In this document: in pieces, positions 17,066 through 25,212 of the stretch
How the letters are laid out: each line of letters begins with the position of its first letter
Numbering within the stretch: the stretch's first letter is position 1
NCBI RefSeq assembly: GCF_034258515.1
Contig: NZ_CP139438.1
Span: 4,340,001-4,404,000 of the forward strand
Length of the DNA stretch: 64,000 bases
Origin: Pseudarthrobacter oxydans
Lineage (GTDB): Bacteria; Actinomycetota; Actinomycetes; Actinomycetales; Micrococcaceae
Reading direction: 5' to 3'
The notes under the pieces: generated by a model
Database searches by the model: none
Seen by the model: the letters and a program-made list of their open reading frames with translations, nothing else
Told to the model about the DNA's origin: nothing
Made by a program: the position numbers and the translations under genes

Positions 17066-18756
17066 GGATCGCCGAAACCTCGGACCTCTGGTGGAAGAAC
17101 GCAGTGGTGTACTGCCTGGACGTCGAGACGTTCTTTGATGACGACGGCGACGGCACCGGGGACTTCGCCGGCCTCACCCAGCGCGTGGACTACCTGGCAG
17201 CCCTGGGCGTGACCTGCATCTGGCTGATGCCCTTCTACCCCTCGCCGGACCGGGACGATGGCTACGACGTCACGGATTTCTTCACCGTGGACCCCCGGCT
17301 GGGCACCATGGGGGACCTGGTGGAGTTCATCAGGGCCGCCAAGGACCGCGGCATGCGGGTCATCGCGGACTTTGTGGTGAACCACACCTCGAACCAGCAC
17401 CCCTGGTTTGTCGAGGCCCGGCAATCCACGGACAACCGGTACCGGGACTACTACGTGTGGCGGAGCGACACTCCCCCCGATACGTCCTCCGAGGTAGTGT
17501 TCCCGGGCGAAGAGAACTCACTCTGGACCCAGGACGACGCTACCGGCGAGTGGTACCTGCACATGTTCGCCAAACACCAGCCTGACCTGAACGTGACCAA
17601 CGAATCGGTGCGGAATGAAATCGCCAAGGCCATGGGCCTGTGGCTTGAGCTGGGCCTGGACGGGTTCCGCCTGGACGCGGTGCCTTTCTTCCTGGAAACC
17701 CGGGGCCAGCCCAGGGACGAGGCCGCCAACCTGGATCCGCACGCATACCTGGCAGCATTGCGGAGTTTCGTCAGCCGCCGGAACGGGAGCGCGGTCCTGC
17801 TGGGCGAAGTGAACCTGCCCTACAAGGAACAGGTGGAGTACTTCGGCGGCCCCGAGGGCAACGAGCTGAACATGCAGTTCGACTTCATGTCCATGCAGCA
17901 CATCTACCTGTCGCTGGCCCGCCAGGACGCCCGTCCCCTGGCCGAAACCCTGAAGAGCCGGCCACCGCTCCACCCCGACAACCAGTGGGCCATGTTCGTC
18001 CGCAACCATGACGAACTCACCCTGGACAAGCTCACCGACGGCGAGCGCGAAGAGGTCTTCGCGGCGTTCGGGCCCGAGAAGAACATGCAGATCTACGGGC
18101 GCGGGCTGCGCCGGCGGCTGCCCCCGATGCTCGGCGGCGACCAGGAACGCATCAGGATGGTGTACTCGCTGATGTTCTCCCTGCCCGGCACGCCGGTGCT
18201 GTTCTACGGCGAGGAGATCGGGATGGGCGAGGACCTGCGGCAGAAGAGCCGCGCCGCCGTGCGCACCCCGATGCAATGGAATGACGAAAAGAATGGCGGG
18301 TTCTCCACCGCCAACGTGTCCCGACTCGTGGCGCCCGTTGTCCGGGGCGAGTATGGCCCGGACAACCTGAATGCCGCCAAAGCCAAGCGGGACCCCGGTT
18401 CGCTGTTCAACTTCATGGTCACGCTGATCCGCCGCTACCGCGAATCGGCGGAGCTGGGCTGGGGCAAGTTCGCCCTCATCGACCAGCCGGAGCCGGCCGT
18501 CTTCGCCCACACGCTCAGCTCGGACGGCGGCACCCTGGTGCTGCTGCACAACTTCGGGGAGGAGCCCGTGAAGGTCAGGGGCACGGTGGGCGCGGAGGAC
18601 GGGCCGCGGAATGCGTTCAGGGACGCTGTCCTGCTGGACCTGTTCGACGGCGACAACACAGCGCTGGATCCCGACGGCGGCTTCACGGTTGGGCTGGGAC
18701 GCTACGGTTACCGCTGGTTCCGCCTGCACCGCAAGGGCGATCGGCCGGCACCCTAG
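17062..18756 (+). CDS. GH13 alpha-amylase/trehalose-synthase-like enzyme
   Basis: 564-residue glycoside hydrolase family 13 protein. The catalytic triad is intact: nucleophile Asp205 (FRLDA), acid/base Glu249 (LLGEVN) and Asp317 (VRNHDEL), with the VVNHTS motif near residue 110. The N-terminus WWKNAVVYCLDVETFFDDDGDG resembles trehalose synthase TreS, but the protein lacks the maltokinase fusion. It may isomerise maltose/trehalose or act as a glucosidase. It overlaps the LLM gene by 4 bp and is closely followed by an aminotransferase gene. Confidence 0.85.
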   Translation: MRIAETSDLWWKNAVVYCLDVETFFDDDGDGTGDFAGLTQRVDYLAALGVTCIWLMPFYPSPDRDDGYDVTDFFTVDPRLGTMGDLVEFIRAAKDRGMRVIADFVVNHTSNQHPWFVEARQSTDNRYRDYYVWRSDTPPDTSSEVVFPGEENSLWTQDDATGEWYLHMFAKHQPDLNVTNESVRNEIAKAMGLWLELGLDGFRLDAVPFFLETRGQPRDEAANLDPHAYLAALRSFVSRRNGSAVLLGEVNLPYKEQVEYFGGPEGNELNMQFDFMSMQHIYLSLARQDARPLAETLKSRPPLHPDNQWAMFVRNHDELTLDKLTDGEREEVFAAFGPEKNMQIYGRGLRRRLPPMLGGDQERIRMVYSLMFSLPGTPVLFYGEEIGMGEDLRQKSRAAVRTPMQWNDEKNGGFSTANVSRLVAPVVRGEYGPDNLNAAKAKRDPGSLFNFMVTLIRRYRESAELGWGKFALIDQPEPAVFAHTLSSDGGTLVLLHNFGEEPVKVRGTVGAEDGPRNAFRDAVLLDLFDGDNTALDPDGGFTVGLGRYGYRWFRLHRKGDRPAP

Positions 18757-18794
18757 CCGTGCGCCGGCGTCGTCCGTTTGTGAAAAAATCAACC

Positions 18795-20024
18795 ATGCGC
18801 CCCATGCAACACTCCAGCAAGCTCCAGAACGTGCGGTACGAACTCCGCGGGCCCATCCTGCGGGCCGCCAAAGCCATGGAGGCGGAGGGGCACCGGATCC
18901 TCAAGATGAACCTGGGGGACACCGCACCGTTCGGGCTGGAGGCGCCGGAGTCCGTGGTGGTGGACATGATCCACCACCTGCGCGGTGCCCAGGGCTACAG
19001 CGACTCGAAGGGCATCTTCACGGCGCGCACGGCGATCTCGCAGTACTACCAGACCCGCGGCCTGATGCAGATTGGCGTGGAGGACGTCTTCATCGGCAAC
19101 GGCGTCAGCGAGCTCATTTCAATGTGCCTGCAGGCGTTCATGGAGAACGGCGACGAGATCCTGGTGCCGGCACCGGACTACCCTCTCTGGACGGCCGCCG
19201 TCACCCTGACCGGCGGCAAGCCGGTGCACTACCTCTGCGACGAGGCGGAGAACTGGTGGCCGGACATGGCCGACGTGGAAGCCAAGATCACCAGCCGCAC
19301 CAAGGGGATTGTGATCATCAACCCCAACAACCCCACCGGCGCCGTCTACCCGCGCCACATCCTGGCGCAGTTCGCGGAGCTGGCCCGCAAGCACCACCTG
19401 GTCCTGTTCTCCGACGAGATCTACGAGAAGGTGCTGTACGAGGACGCCAAACACATCCACACTGCCGCTGTGGCGGAGGACGTCTGCTGCCTGACGTTCA
19501 GCGGCCTGTCCAAGGCCTACCGGATGCCGGGCTACCGGGCCGGCTGGGTGGCAGTCACCGGACCGCTCGCCGCAACCGCCGCCTACCGGGAGGGACTGGA
19601 ACTGCTTGCCTCCCTGCGCCTGTGCGCCAATGTCCCGGCCCAGCACGCCATCCAGACCTGCCTGGGCGGCTACCAGAGCATCGAGGCGCTGGTGCGGCCC
19701 GGCGGCAGGCTCCGCGAACAGCGGGACCTTGCCCACCAACTGCTGACGGCCATCCCCGGCGTGACATGCGTGCCTGCGGCTGGAGCCATGTACCTGTTTC
19801 CCCGGCTGGATCCGGAGCTCTACCCCATCAGCAGCGACGAGCAATTTGTCCTGGACCTGCTGCAGGACCAGAAAATCCTTGTCTCGCACGGTTCGGCCTT
19901 CAACTGGCCGGCGTCGGACCACTTCCGGTTCGTGATCCTTCCGTCTGTGCTGGATATCCGGGAGGCCGTGCGGCGGATCTCCACGTTCCTGGCGGCCTAC
20001 CGCACCAGCCTGGAACTGCCGTAG
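18795..20024 (+). CDS. alaA: Alanine-type aminotransferase (AlaA-like, PLP class I)
   Basis: About 409-residue class I PLP aminotransferase. The segments SSKLQNVRYELRGPIL, SVVVDMIHHL, APDYPLWTAAVTL, NPNNPTGAVYP and MRxCANVPAQHAIQT-like SLRLCANVPAQHAIQT match E. coli AlaA closely. The PLP lysine is in FSGLSKAYR (Lys240 from this start). No good ribosome-binding site marks the start; ATGs at 18795 and 18804 and a GTG at 18780 are all possible. It probably makes alanine from pyruvate and glutamate. Confidence 0.88.
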   Translation: MRPMQHSSKLQNVRYELRGPILRAAKAMEAEGHRILKMNLGDTAPFGLEAPESVVVDMIHHLRGAQGYSDSKGIFTARTAISQYYQTRGLMQIGVEDVFIGNGVSELISMCLQAFMENGDEILVPAPDYPLWTAAVTLTGGKPVHYLCDEAENWWPDMADVEAKITSRTKGIVIINPNNPTGAVYPRHILAQFAELARKHHLVLFSDEIYEKVLYEDAKHIHTAAVAEDVCCLTFSGLSKAYRMPGYRAGWVAVTGPLAATAAYREGLELLASLRLCANVPAQHAIQTCLGGYQSIEALVRPGGRLREQRDLAHQLLTAIPGVTCVPAAGAMYLFPRLDPELYPISSDEQFVLDLLQDQKILVSHGSAFNWPASDHFRFVILPSVLDIREAVRRISTFLAAYRTSLELP

Positions 20025-20052
20025 GGGAAACAGCTCCGGCGCGAAAAGCTAA

Positions 20053-20080
20053 CCCGCGCCTAACCGAGGGGAAACGCGGG
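20053..20080 (+). terminator. Weak hairpin after alaA
   Basis: CCCGCG (20053-20058) pairs with CGCGGG (20075-20080). There is no T-run, so termination is uncertain; the hairpin lies in the 127-bp gap before the next gene. Confidence 0.3.
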
Positions 20081-20151
20081 CGCAACATTGCTTGGGCACA
20101 CTTGATTCTGCAGGCAAGAGCCGGCACCAGCCCCAGCCAGGAGGCCACGCC

Positions 20152-20388
20152 ATGAAGCAGAAAGCGACACCACATGTGACCAGAGTCCGCGCCCTGGACC
20201 AGCTCCACCGCGGCGACGAGATCGAAGCCCGCCTTTCCGTCGGGCCCTCCTACGACGACGTGGTGATCCGCCGCGGCCGCGTCCAGGAAACGGCACCGGG
20301 CATCGGCGTCGTCTGGATCCTGGACCGGCTCACCGGCCTGCGCAAAGCCATCAATACGGACGAATGCAGTGTTTGGCGGGTGGCCTGA
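20152..20388 (+). CDS. Small protein of unknown function (78 aa)
   Basis: I do not recognise this protein. It is a soluble, charged 78-residue polypeptide (MKQKATPHVTRVRALD...) with a predicted beta-rich pattern: alternating segments EIEARLSVGPSYDDVVIRRG and GIGVVWILDRLTGLRKAIN. No cysteine, signal peptide or membrane segment is seen. The start is supported by an AGGAGG placed about eight bases upstream of the ATG, which makes it likely to be a real gene. It ends 77 bp from the convergent MoaD-like gene. Confidence 0.65.
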   Translation: MKQKATPHVTRVRALDQLHRGDEIEARLSVGPSYDDVVIRRGRVQETAPGIGVVWILDRLTGLRKAINTDECSVWRVA

Positions 20389-20464
20389 CCCCAGCCGGAT
20401 GCCGTTGCCGCGGGCGTAGCCAGTATGGGCTGCCCGCCGCAACGGAGGCCCCCTGCCCGCCCGC

Positions 20465-20767
20465 TCAGCCTCCGGCCACGGACTGGATGACCAGCACCTC
20501 CTGGCCCGGAGCCACCTCGGTGTCCAGGCCCTGCAGCCGCCGCACCTCGTCTCCGCCCACGTAGACATTCACGAAACGCCGCAGCGCGCCCGTCTCGTCG
20601 CGGAGCCGCCGGGCGAGCACCGCGAAGTCCGAGGTCACCGCATCCAGCAGCTTTCCCACCGTCACCGGCCCGTCGGCGGGCGCAGTCAGGACCGACTGCC
20701 CGCCGGCCAGCGGATGCAGGACACTGGGGAGCACCACAGTGATGTGCCGTGCGTTGTTGTCAGCCAC
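20465..20767 (-). CDS. MoaD/ThiS-like small sulfur-carrier protein
   Basis: About 100-residue ubiquitin-like protein ending in VAGG, the Gly-Gly tail that is adenylated and thiocarboxylated in MoaD/ThiS-type carriers. The segment TVGKLLDAVTSDFAVLARRL and the late VNVYVGGDEVRRLQGLDT..V..GQEVLVI pattern fit the fold. It probably starts at a GTG (20767), overlapping the upstream BNR gene by 8 bp; no ATG exists. No molybdopterin or thiamine genes are nearby, so its partner is unknown. Confidence 0.75.
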   Translation of the reverse strand: MADNNARHITVVLPSVLHPLAGGQSVLTAPADGPVTVGKLLDAVTSDFAVLARRLRDETGALRRFVNVYVGGDEVRRLQGLDTEVAPGQEVLVIQSVAGG

Positions 20768-21857
20768 CGGCAACCACGGCTGCCCGGACACACAGCACAT
20801 CCGGAAGGTGGGACGCCACCTCCTGGAACACCTCACCCTCGTCAGCGCTGGCGTAGACGCTTCCGCCGCGGGTCCCGAAGTAGACCCCTGCCGGCGCCGC
20901 GGTGTCCACGGACGCAGCATCACGCAGCACACTGTTGTACTCCCGTGTAGGCAGGCCATTACTGAGCCTCTTCCAGGTGCTGCCGGAATCGTCCGTGCGG
21001 TGGACTGCCAGTTCGCCGCCCGGCGGGATGCGTTCGCCGTCAGCCTTCAGGGGAACAACCCATGCGGTGCCTTCGCGGCGGGGATGGGTCAGCATCACAA
21101 AGCCGAAATCGGCGGGCAGCCCCTCCGCAATGGAGTTCCAGCTCTCCCCGTTGTCATCCGTGCGGTAGACGCCGTGGTGGTTCTGAGCGTACAGGCGCCC
21201 GTCGACGGCGGCATCCGCGGCGATCTTGTGCACGCACTGGCCGAACTCCGGGTTGGGGTCGGGCATGAAGTAGGCGGAAATGCCGCGGTTGCGCGGCTCC
21301 CAGGAGGTGCCGCCGTCGAGCGACCTGTAAACACCTCCGGTACTCATGGCCACATGGACCGTCTCCCCCGCGGGATGGACCACGATGGAGTGCGCGGCGG
21401 CGCCGCCGTACCCGGCACCCCACTCGCTGCGGTGGGGATGGTCCCAGAGACCCCGGTTCAGTTCGAAGTGTTCACCGCCATCCGTTGACTTCCACACGGA
21501 AATGGGCTCCGCCCCCGCCCAGACGACGCCGGGGCGGGACTCCGCGTCCGGGTAAATCTGCCAGATGCGCTCCAGCGCTTCGCCGGTGTCCTCCGGAAAC
21601 CTGACGGCGCCCTGCTCCGGCTCCGACCAGCTGGCTCCGAGGTCATCCGAGTGGGCTACGGTGGGCCCCCAGTGTTCGCTGCGGACGCCCACCATGATCC
21701 GGGTCCGGCCTTCCCTGGTGTCTATCCCGATGCTGGGGATCTCACTCATCAGGAAATGCGGGCCGGTGAAGGACCATTGGCGCCGGTCCCCGCTCGTGGC
21801 AAGCCACAAGCCCTTCTTGGTCCCGATTGCAAGGACAAAACTCTCGGTGGTTGCCAT
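20760..21857 (-). CDS. Sialidase-like BNR beta-propeller protein
   Basis: About 365-residue protein with repeated Asp-box-like motifs (SxDxGxTW): SDDLGASW, STDGGEHF, SLDGGTSW, TDDNGESW and TDDSGSTW, spaced 50-60 residues apart, as in sialidase/YCF48-like six-bladed propellers. There is no signal peptide, so it is likely cytoplasmic. True sialidase activity is not implied; the Arg triad is not evident. I placed the start at MATTESFVLAIGTKKG (21857); an ATG at 21866 is also possible. Its end overlaps the MoaD-like gene, and that pair is probably co-expressed. Confidence 0.8.
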   Translation of the reverse strand: MATTESFVLAIGTKKGLWLATSGDRRQWSFTGPHFLMSEIPSIGIDTREGRTRIMVGVRSEHWGPTVAHSDDLGASWSEPEQGAVRFPEDTGEALERIWQIYPDAESRPGVVWAGAEPISVWKSTDGGEHFELNRGLWDHPHRSEWGAGYGGAAAHSIVVHPAGETVHVAMSTGGVYRSLDGGTSWEPRNRGISAYFMPDPNPEFGQCVHKIAADAAVDGRLYAQNHHGVYRTDDNGESWNSIAEGLPADFGFVMLTHPRREGTAWVVPLKADGERIPPGGELAVHRTDDSGSTWKRLSNGLPTREYNSVLRDAASVDTAAPAGVYFGTRGGSVYASADEGEVFQEVASHLPDVLCVRAAVVAGG

Positions 21858-21928
21858 GCCCACCATGCAACCACCGCCCAAGGCAGCCCGCAACGGTTTT
21901 CTTGCTGCCGGGCCGGCACACGGGACTG

Positions 21929-22129
21929 CTAGTCGACGAACTCCGACTGCGTCTCAATGAAATCCCAGTCAGCCTCGGTGAGGACTGCAGCAGGATTCTC
22001 CGGATGCGGACCGCCTGCTTCCGCAATCCCCTGGAGCACCGAAAGGGGCAATTCCTCGGCACGAAGGTTTTCCCGCAGCCATTCCTTACTTGCCAGGTCC
22101 AGGTCCAGCCACCACATGAAGATTTCCAT
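21929..22129 (-). CDS. Small protein of unknown function (66 aa)
   Basis: I do not recognise this protein. It is a short, acidic, helical 66-residue polypeptide (MEIFMWWLDLDLASKEW...EADWDFIETQSEFVD) with Trp-rich N-terminus and no membrane segment. It may start at the ATG at 22129 or the in-frame GTG at 22141, which follows AAAGG. It lies about 70 bp upstream of the BNR gene on the same strand, so it may be the first gene of that small operon. Confidence 0.5.
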   Translation of the reverse strand: MEIFMWWLDLDLASKEWLRENLRAEELPLSVLQGIAEAGGPHPENPAAVLTEADWDFIETQSEFVD

Positions 22130-22233
22130 GACTCCACGCACCTTTCGTCTGCTTCAACGTTAGGCCCGGCGGCACCCGCGGACAAGATCCACCCCTGGAA
22201 GGCAGGTAGCCGGTGCGGGTCGTCCCTGCGTGA

Positions 22234-22294
22234 TGCGGGTACCCGCAAGTAACCGGACCCGCCGAGGGCGGGAAAAGACGAGTACCCCCTACTC
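22234..22294. promoter_or_regulatory. Two palindromes in the divergent gap before the surface protein gene
   Basis: The 295-bp gap 22130-22424 contains a 14-bp perfect palindrome (22234-22247, centre GGTACC) and GAGTA (22280-22284)/TACTC (22290-22294) around a CCCCC spacer. They are candidate operators for either divergent unit. No gene is seen in this gap. Confidence 0.4.
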
Positions 22295-22424
22295 AGGACT
22301 GCCCCGGGGGCGCCCGCCTAGCCTGAAAACTCAAGCAAGCTGACCGTGTTGCTGGGGCATTCGGCGCAAGCACTGTTCCTCCTCAGCATGGTCCGTTTCC
22401 GGCAAAGAACTGGGGAGAATCATC

Positions 22425-23102
22425 ATGAAACGCACCATGGCCACACTGGGGGTGCTGGGGCTCGCGGCGTTCACCGTCGCCGCTCCGGCCACCGCCGCCG
22501 GCGACAAGACCAAAGACAAGATCACCATCTGTCACGCTGAGGGCGGCGGCTTCTACAAGGCAGTCACCATCGGCGTCAGCGCCTTGGACGGGCACGACCT
22601 CCACCTGGATGACATCGTTCCGCCAAACGACGGCATGGGCGCACGGAACTGGGACACGAAGGGAATCGCCGTTCACGCCAACGATTGCGTGGCGCCCGCA
22701 GCGCCCGTAGTGGTCACGCCGCCTGTGGTTGTGCCGCCGATCGTCGTGGAACCCCCCATCGTGGTGGAACAGCCCGTGGTCGAACAACCGGTCGTCAACC
22801 AGCCTGTGGTCGAGCCCCCTGCTGTTACGCCCGTCGTCGAGCAGCCCGCAGCCGTTCCACCGGCGGCGGCACCAGTGGCAGCCGCACCCCAGGCTGCCGT
22901 CCAGCGGCAGGCACCTGCCGCCGCCCCGGCGGCTGCCCCGGCAGCCACCAGCCTGGGAACAAACCAGGGGTACAACGCCCAGACCGCCGTCGGCGGTGCT
23001 GACAGCGCTCCGTCCTGGCTGGCTGGACTGGGTGCCCTGATGGCTGCAGGAGCGGCAGTCGCGGTCCGCCGCAGGTCGCGCACGCAGCCCCTGGGCGGCT
23101 GA
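22425..23102 (+). CDS. Secreted surface protein with Pro/Val stalk and C-terminal anchor helix
   Basis: 225-residue exported protein. It has a signal peptide (about residues 1-25, cut after ATAA), a small domain (residues 27-90; DKITICHAEGGGFYKAVTIG...) also seen in other actinobacterial surface proteins, and a Pro/Val/Glu then Pro/Ala-rich stalk (about 90-175). A C-terminal helix (198-214) is followed by RRRSR. This is the layout of a sortase substrate, but LPXTG is absent; NAQTA (184-188) precedes the helix instead. The start follows GGGGAG. A class F sortase gene lies 103 bp downstream. Confidence 0.75.
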   Translation: MKRTMATLGVLGLAAFTVAAPATAAGDKTKDKITICHAEGGGFYKAVTIGVSALDGHDLHLDDIVPPNDGMGARNWDTKGIAVHANDCVAPAAPVVVTPPVVVPPIVVEPPIVVEQPVVEQPVVNQPVVEPPAVTPVVEQPAAVPPAAAPVAAAPQAAVQRQAPAAAPAAAPAATSLGTNQGYNAQTAVGGADSAPSWLAGLGALMAAGAAVAVRRRSRTQPLGG

Positions 23103-23205
23103 CGCCGGCCAAGCCGCAATTGCGGCCACCTGACAAGGAAGGCGTTCCGCCAGTGCCCGGCGGGGCGCCTTCCTTCCGGTCCCGTCTCGAGCATCGGGGA
23201 GCATT

Positions 23206-23946
23206 ATGGAAAAGGCCCAAAGCCGGCACGTCGCTGAGACAAAACCCCGGCGGCGGGGCTGGGACCGGGGAGATCTGGCCATTCTCCTGTGCGGCGTCCT
23301 GGCTTTCCTGTCCTTTACCTTTGGCGCGCCCTTGTTCAGCCCACCGCACCCTGCCTCCGGATTCGCCGGACGTGCCGTCGAATCCGCCACTGCCGGGATT
23401 CCGGCCCCCAAGCCGGCGCCGCCCGCCGCAACCGCTGCCGCACCAGGAAATGCGCCAACTGCGGAATCCCCCGCCGCTGCCGCTCCGGAACCTCTGCTGC
23501 CCGACGCATCACAGCCCCGCCGCATCCGGTACCCGTCCGCGGGCTTCGACGTGCCCGTGCACCCCCTCGATCCGGACAGCGCCGCCGAGTCGAGCCAGAC
23601 CATCGAGCCGCCCGCCACGAAAGACGGCTACTGGCTGACTCCCTTCGGCACCCCGGGCAAAGGCTCGTCCAACACCACCTACGTGATCGGCCACAGCTGG
23701 GACGGCGCGGAGGCGCCTTTCAATCACTTGAGTTCAGCCGCCGCGGTGGGCGACCGGTTCGAGGTTGACACGGCCTCAGGCACCATCACCTACCAGGTGG
23801 ACAGCATCACCACCTACGTGAAGTCCAGCCTGAAGGACAGCCCCATCTGGGAGATCGTGCCCAACCGCCTGGTCCTCATCAGCTGCTACACGGAAGATCC
23901 CTGGGGGAAAAACGTCGTTGTCACCGCCTCACCTGCGGTTTCTTAG
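23206..23946 (+). CDS. Class F sortase
   Basis: 246-residue membrane-anchored transpeptidase. One N-terminal helix (about 23-41) is followed by a Pro/Ala-rich linker (to about 105) and the sortase beta barrel: RIRYPSAGFDVPV, YVIGHSW with His163, GDRFEVDTASGTITYQV, and LVLISCYT with Cys227. The catalytic arginine normally found after the cysteine is not obvious; GKN (Lys235-Asn236) occupies that stretch. The start follows GGGGAG. Its likely substrate is the surface protein just upstream, which it would attach to a wall or membrane acceptor. Confidence 0.8.
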   Translation: MEKAQSRHVAETKPRRRGWDRGDLAILLCGVLAFLSFTFGAPLFSPPHPASGFAGRAVESATAGIPAPKPAPPAATAAAPGNAPTAESPAAAAPEPLLPDASQPRRIRYPSAGFDVPVHPLDPDSAAESSQTIEPPATKDGYWLTPFGTPGKGSSNTTYVIGHSWDGAEAPFNHLSSAAAVGDRFEVDTASGTITYQVDSITTYVKSSLKDSPIWEIVPNRLVLISCYTEDPWGKNVVVTASPAVS

Positions 23947-24001
23947 CGGCGGGAAGCCCGCCTCCCTGTGCAGGGGCCTTTCACTAGGCGGACAATGAGC
24001 T

Positions 24002-24520
24002 ATGACGTCTGATCGATTCAACGGCACGGCCCCGCTCCTGGTGGGTGTCATGCCCAAGCAGCATCCCGAAGTCCTGCAGACTGCTGCAACCCTCGCTGCG
24101 CAGCTGGGCGTCCCGCTGGTCTGCGCCTACGTGGACGAGGCCAGTTATCTCGTGGAGTGGGACCCGGCGCGCTCCGCCCACCGGCTGTCCCTCCATCCGG
24201 AGGCGGATGACCAGGAGATCCGGTCCCTGACCTTGGAACTCACAGCAGTCATCGAAGCCGCGGTGGCAAACGTGCCGGGAGGGGCAGACAGCGTGAAGTG
24301 GACACTGCGGACACTGGCCGGAGATCCCGCACGCGGCCTCTCGCAGCTTGCTGCGGAAACCAATGCACCGATGATTATCGTGGGCACCTCGGAGCGGGGG
24401 TTCTCGCACCGCCTCGCGGAGGCCCTGAATGGATCGGTGGGCGCGTGGCTCAGCCATCATCAAAGCAGGCCTGTCCTGGTGGTTCCCTACCGGATGCCCG
24501 CCCATGAAGACCGGCCGTGA
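24002..24520 (+). CDS. Universal stress protein (UspA family)
   Basis: 172-residue single Usp domain. The N-terminal strand APLLVGVMPKQHPEVL, the ACAYVDEASY-like second strand, and the C-terminal nucleotide-binding segment IIVGTSERGFSHRLAEALNGSVGAWLSHHQSRPVLVV match the ATP-binding G-2x-G-9x-G(S/T) pattern. It is cytoplasmic and probably stress-induced. It lies 55 bp after the sortase gene, but no functional link is clear. Confidence 0.85.
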   Translation: MTSDRFNGTAPLLVGVMPKQHPEVLQTAATLAAQLGVPLVCAYVDEASYLVEWDPARSAHRLSLHPEADDQEIRSLTLELTAVIEAAVANVPGGADSVKWTLRTLAGDPARGLSQLAAETNAPMIIVGTSERGFSHRLAEALNGSVGAWLSHHQSRPVLVVPYRMPAHEDRP

Positions 24521-24629
24521 TCGGCGCCATCCCCGCCCCGATCAGGCCTCCGTGGTGACTCGGATAATAAAGCGAAAGTAGTTATTCGGGGCGCTGGCGG
24601 TCCGCGCTACCAGCCAGTAAGCTGATTCA

Positions 24630-24720
24630 AGCAGACCGGCACAACCGCAATTGGCGCCGGATTTGCCCAAAAGCCGCTCCGGAGTGCGTATCCCCCAATA
24701 ACGCACTCCGGAGCTTTTTT
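24630..24720 (+). ncRNA. Candidate small RNA with C-rich terminal loop
   Basis: The 286-bp gap 24521-24806 has no gene but strong RNA structure. A CCGGC/GCCGG stem lies near 24640-24662, and a 14-bp perfect stem at 24676-24714 has the loop ATCCCCCAATA. A possible -10 box TAAGCT lies near 24618. The C5 loop on a terminator stem recalls actinobacterial 6C RNA, but only one C-rich loop is present, so the family is not assigned. Confidence 0.35.
24676..24720 (+). terminator. Strong intrinsic terminator
   Basis: A perfect 14-bp stem (24676-24689 with 24701-24714) is followed directly by six T residues. It is too far from the usp stop (about 155 bp) to be its obvious terminator, which supports a separate short transcript. 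Confidence 0.85.
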
Positions 24721-24754
24721 GTGCCTTCTTTGGCCGTGGACACCTTCGCAACGA

Positions 24755-24795
24755 TACCCCCTGGGGGTACTTGATCGAATACCCCTGAGGGGTAT
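24755..24795. promoter_or_regulatory. Twin CsoR operators
   Basis: Two GC-core palindromes flanked by TA: TACCCCCTGGGGGTA (24755-24769) and ATACCCCTGAGGGGTAT (24779-24795), each perfect except for the centre base. They match the known CsoR operator type (TA-C4/5-N-G4/5-TA). The second ends 11 bp before the csoR start, so the operon is probably autorepressed until Cu(I) binds CsoR. Confidence 0.85.
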
Positions 24796-24806
24796 AGCCT
24801 GATGCC

Positions 24807-25154
24807 ATGGACAGCATCGAAGAAGCGGTTGCGCCCGGGCCCGGGACGGCGCACCTGCCGACGCACGGCTACACCGGCAATAAGGACGCATACCTTCGCA
24901 GGCTCAGGCGCATTGAGGGCCAGGTCCGCGGGATTGCGCGCATGGTGGATGAGGACAAGTACTGCATCGACATCCTCACCCAGGTATCCGCCGTCACCAA
25001 GGCCTTGCATGCGGTGAGCCTGGGCCTGATGGAGGAACACATCGGCCACTGCGTGGTGGGAGCCGCCTCCGAACCGGACCCGGCAGCACGCGCGGAAGCA
25101 ATAGACGCCAAGGTCAAGGAAGCGGCAGACGCCATCGGCCGGTTGCTTCGCTGA
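24807..25154 (+). CDS. csoR: Copper-sensing repressor CsoR
   Basis: 115-residue all-helical metal-sensing repressor. The Cu(I) ligands Cys53, His78 and Cys82 have exactly the spacing (25 and 4 residues) of Mycobacterium tuberculosis CsoR Cys36/His61/Cys65. The RRLRRIEGQVRGIARMVDE segment is the family signature helix. It is the first gene of a copper operon, followed by copZ and copA, with two matching operators upstream. Confidence 0.93.
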   Translation: MDSIEEAVAPGPGTAHLPTHGYTGNKDAYLRRLRRIEGQVRGIARMVDEDKYCIDILTQVSAVTKALHAVSLGLMEEHIGHCVVGAASEPDPAARAEAIDAKVKEAADAIGRLLR

Positions 25155-25212
25155 CCCGCCCATTACCCGATTACGTGCCGGCCACCGCCGGCCGCCCCCA
25201 AAGGAGCAAGCC

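Noticed and set aside
22425..23102. LPXTG cell-wall protein
   Set aside because: No LPXTG or LAXTG motif precedes the C-terminal helix; only NAQTA is there.
24630..24720. 6C RNA
   Set aside because: Only one C-rich loop is visible and its position does not match a known 6C locus, so it is listed only as a candidate small RNA.
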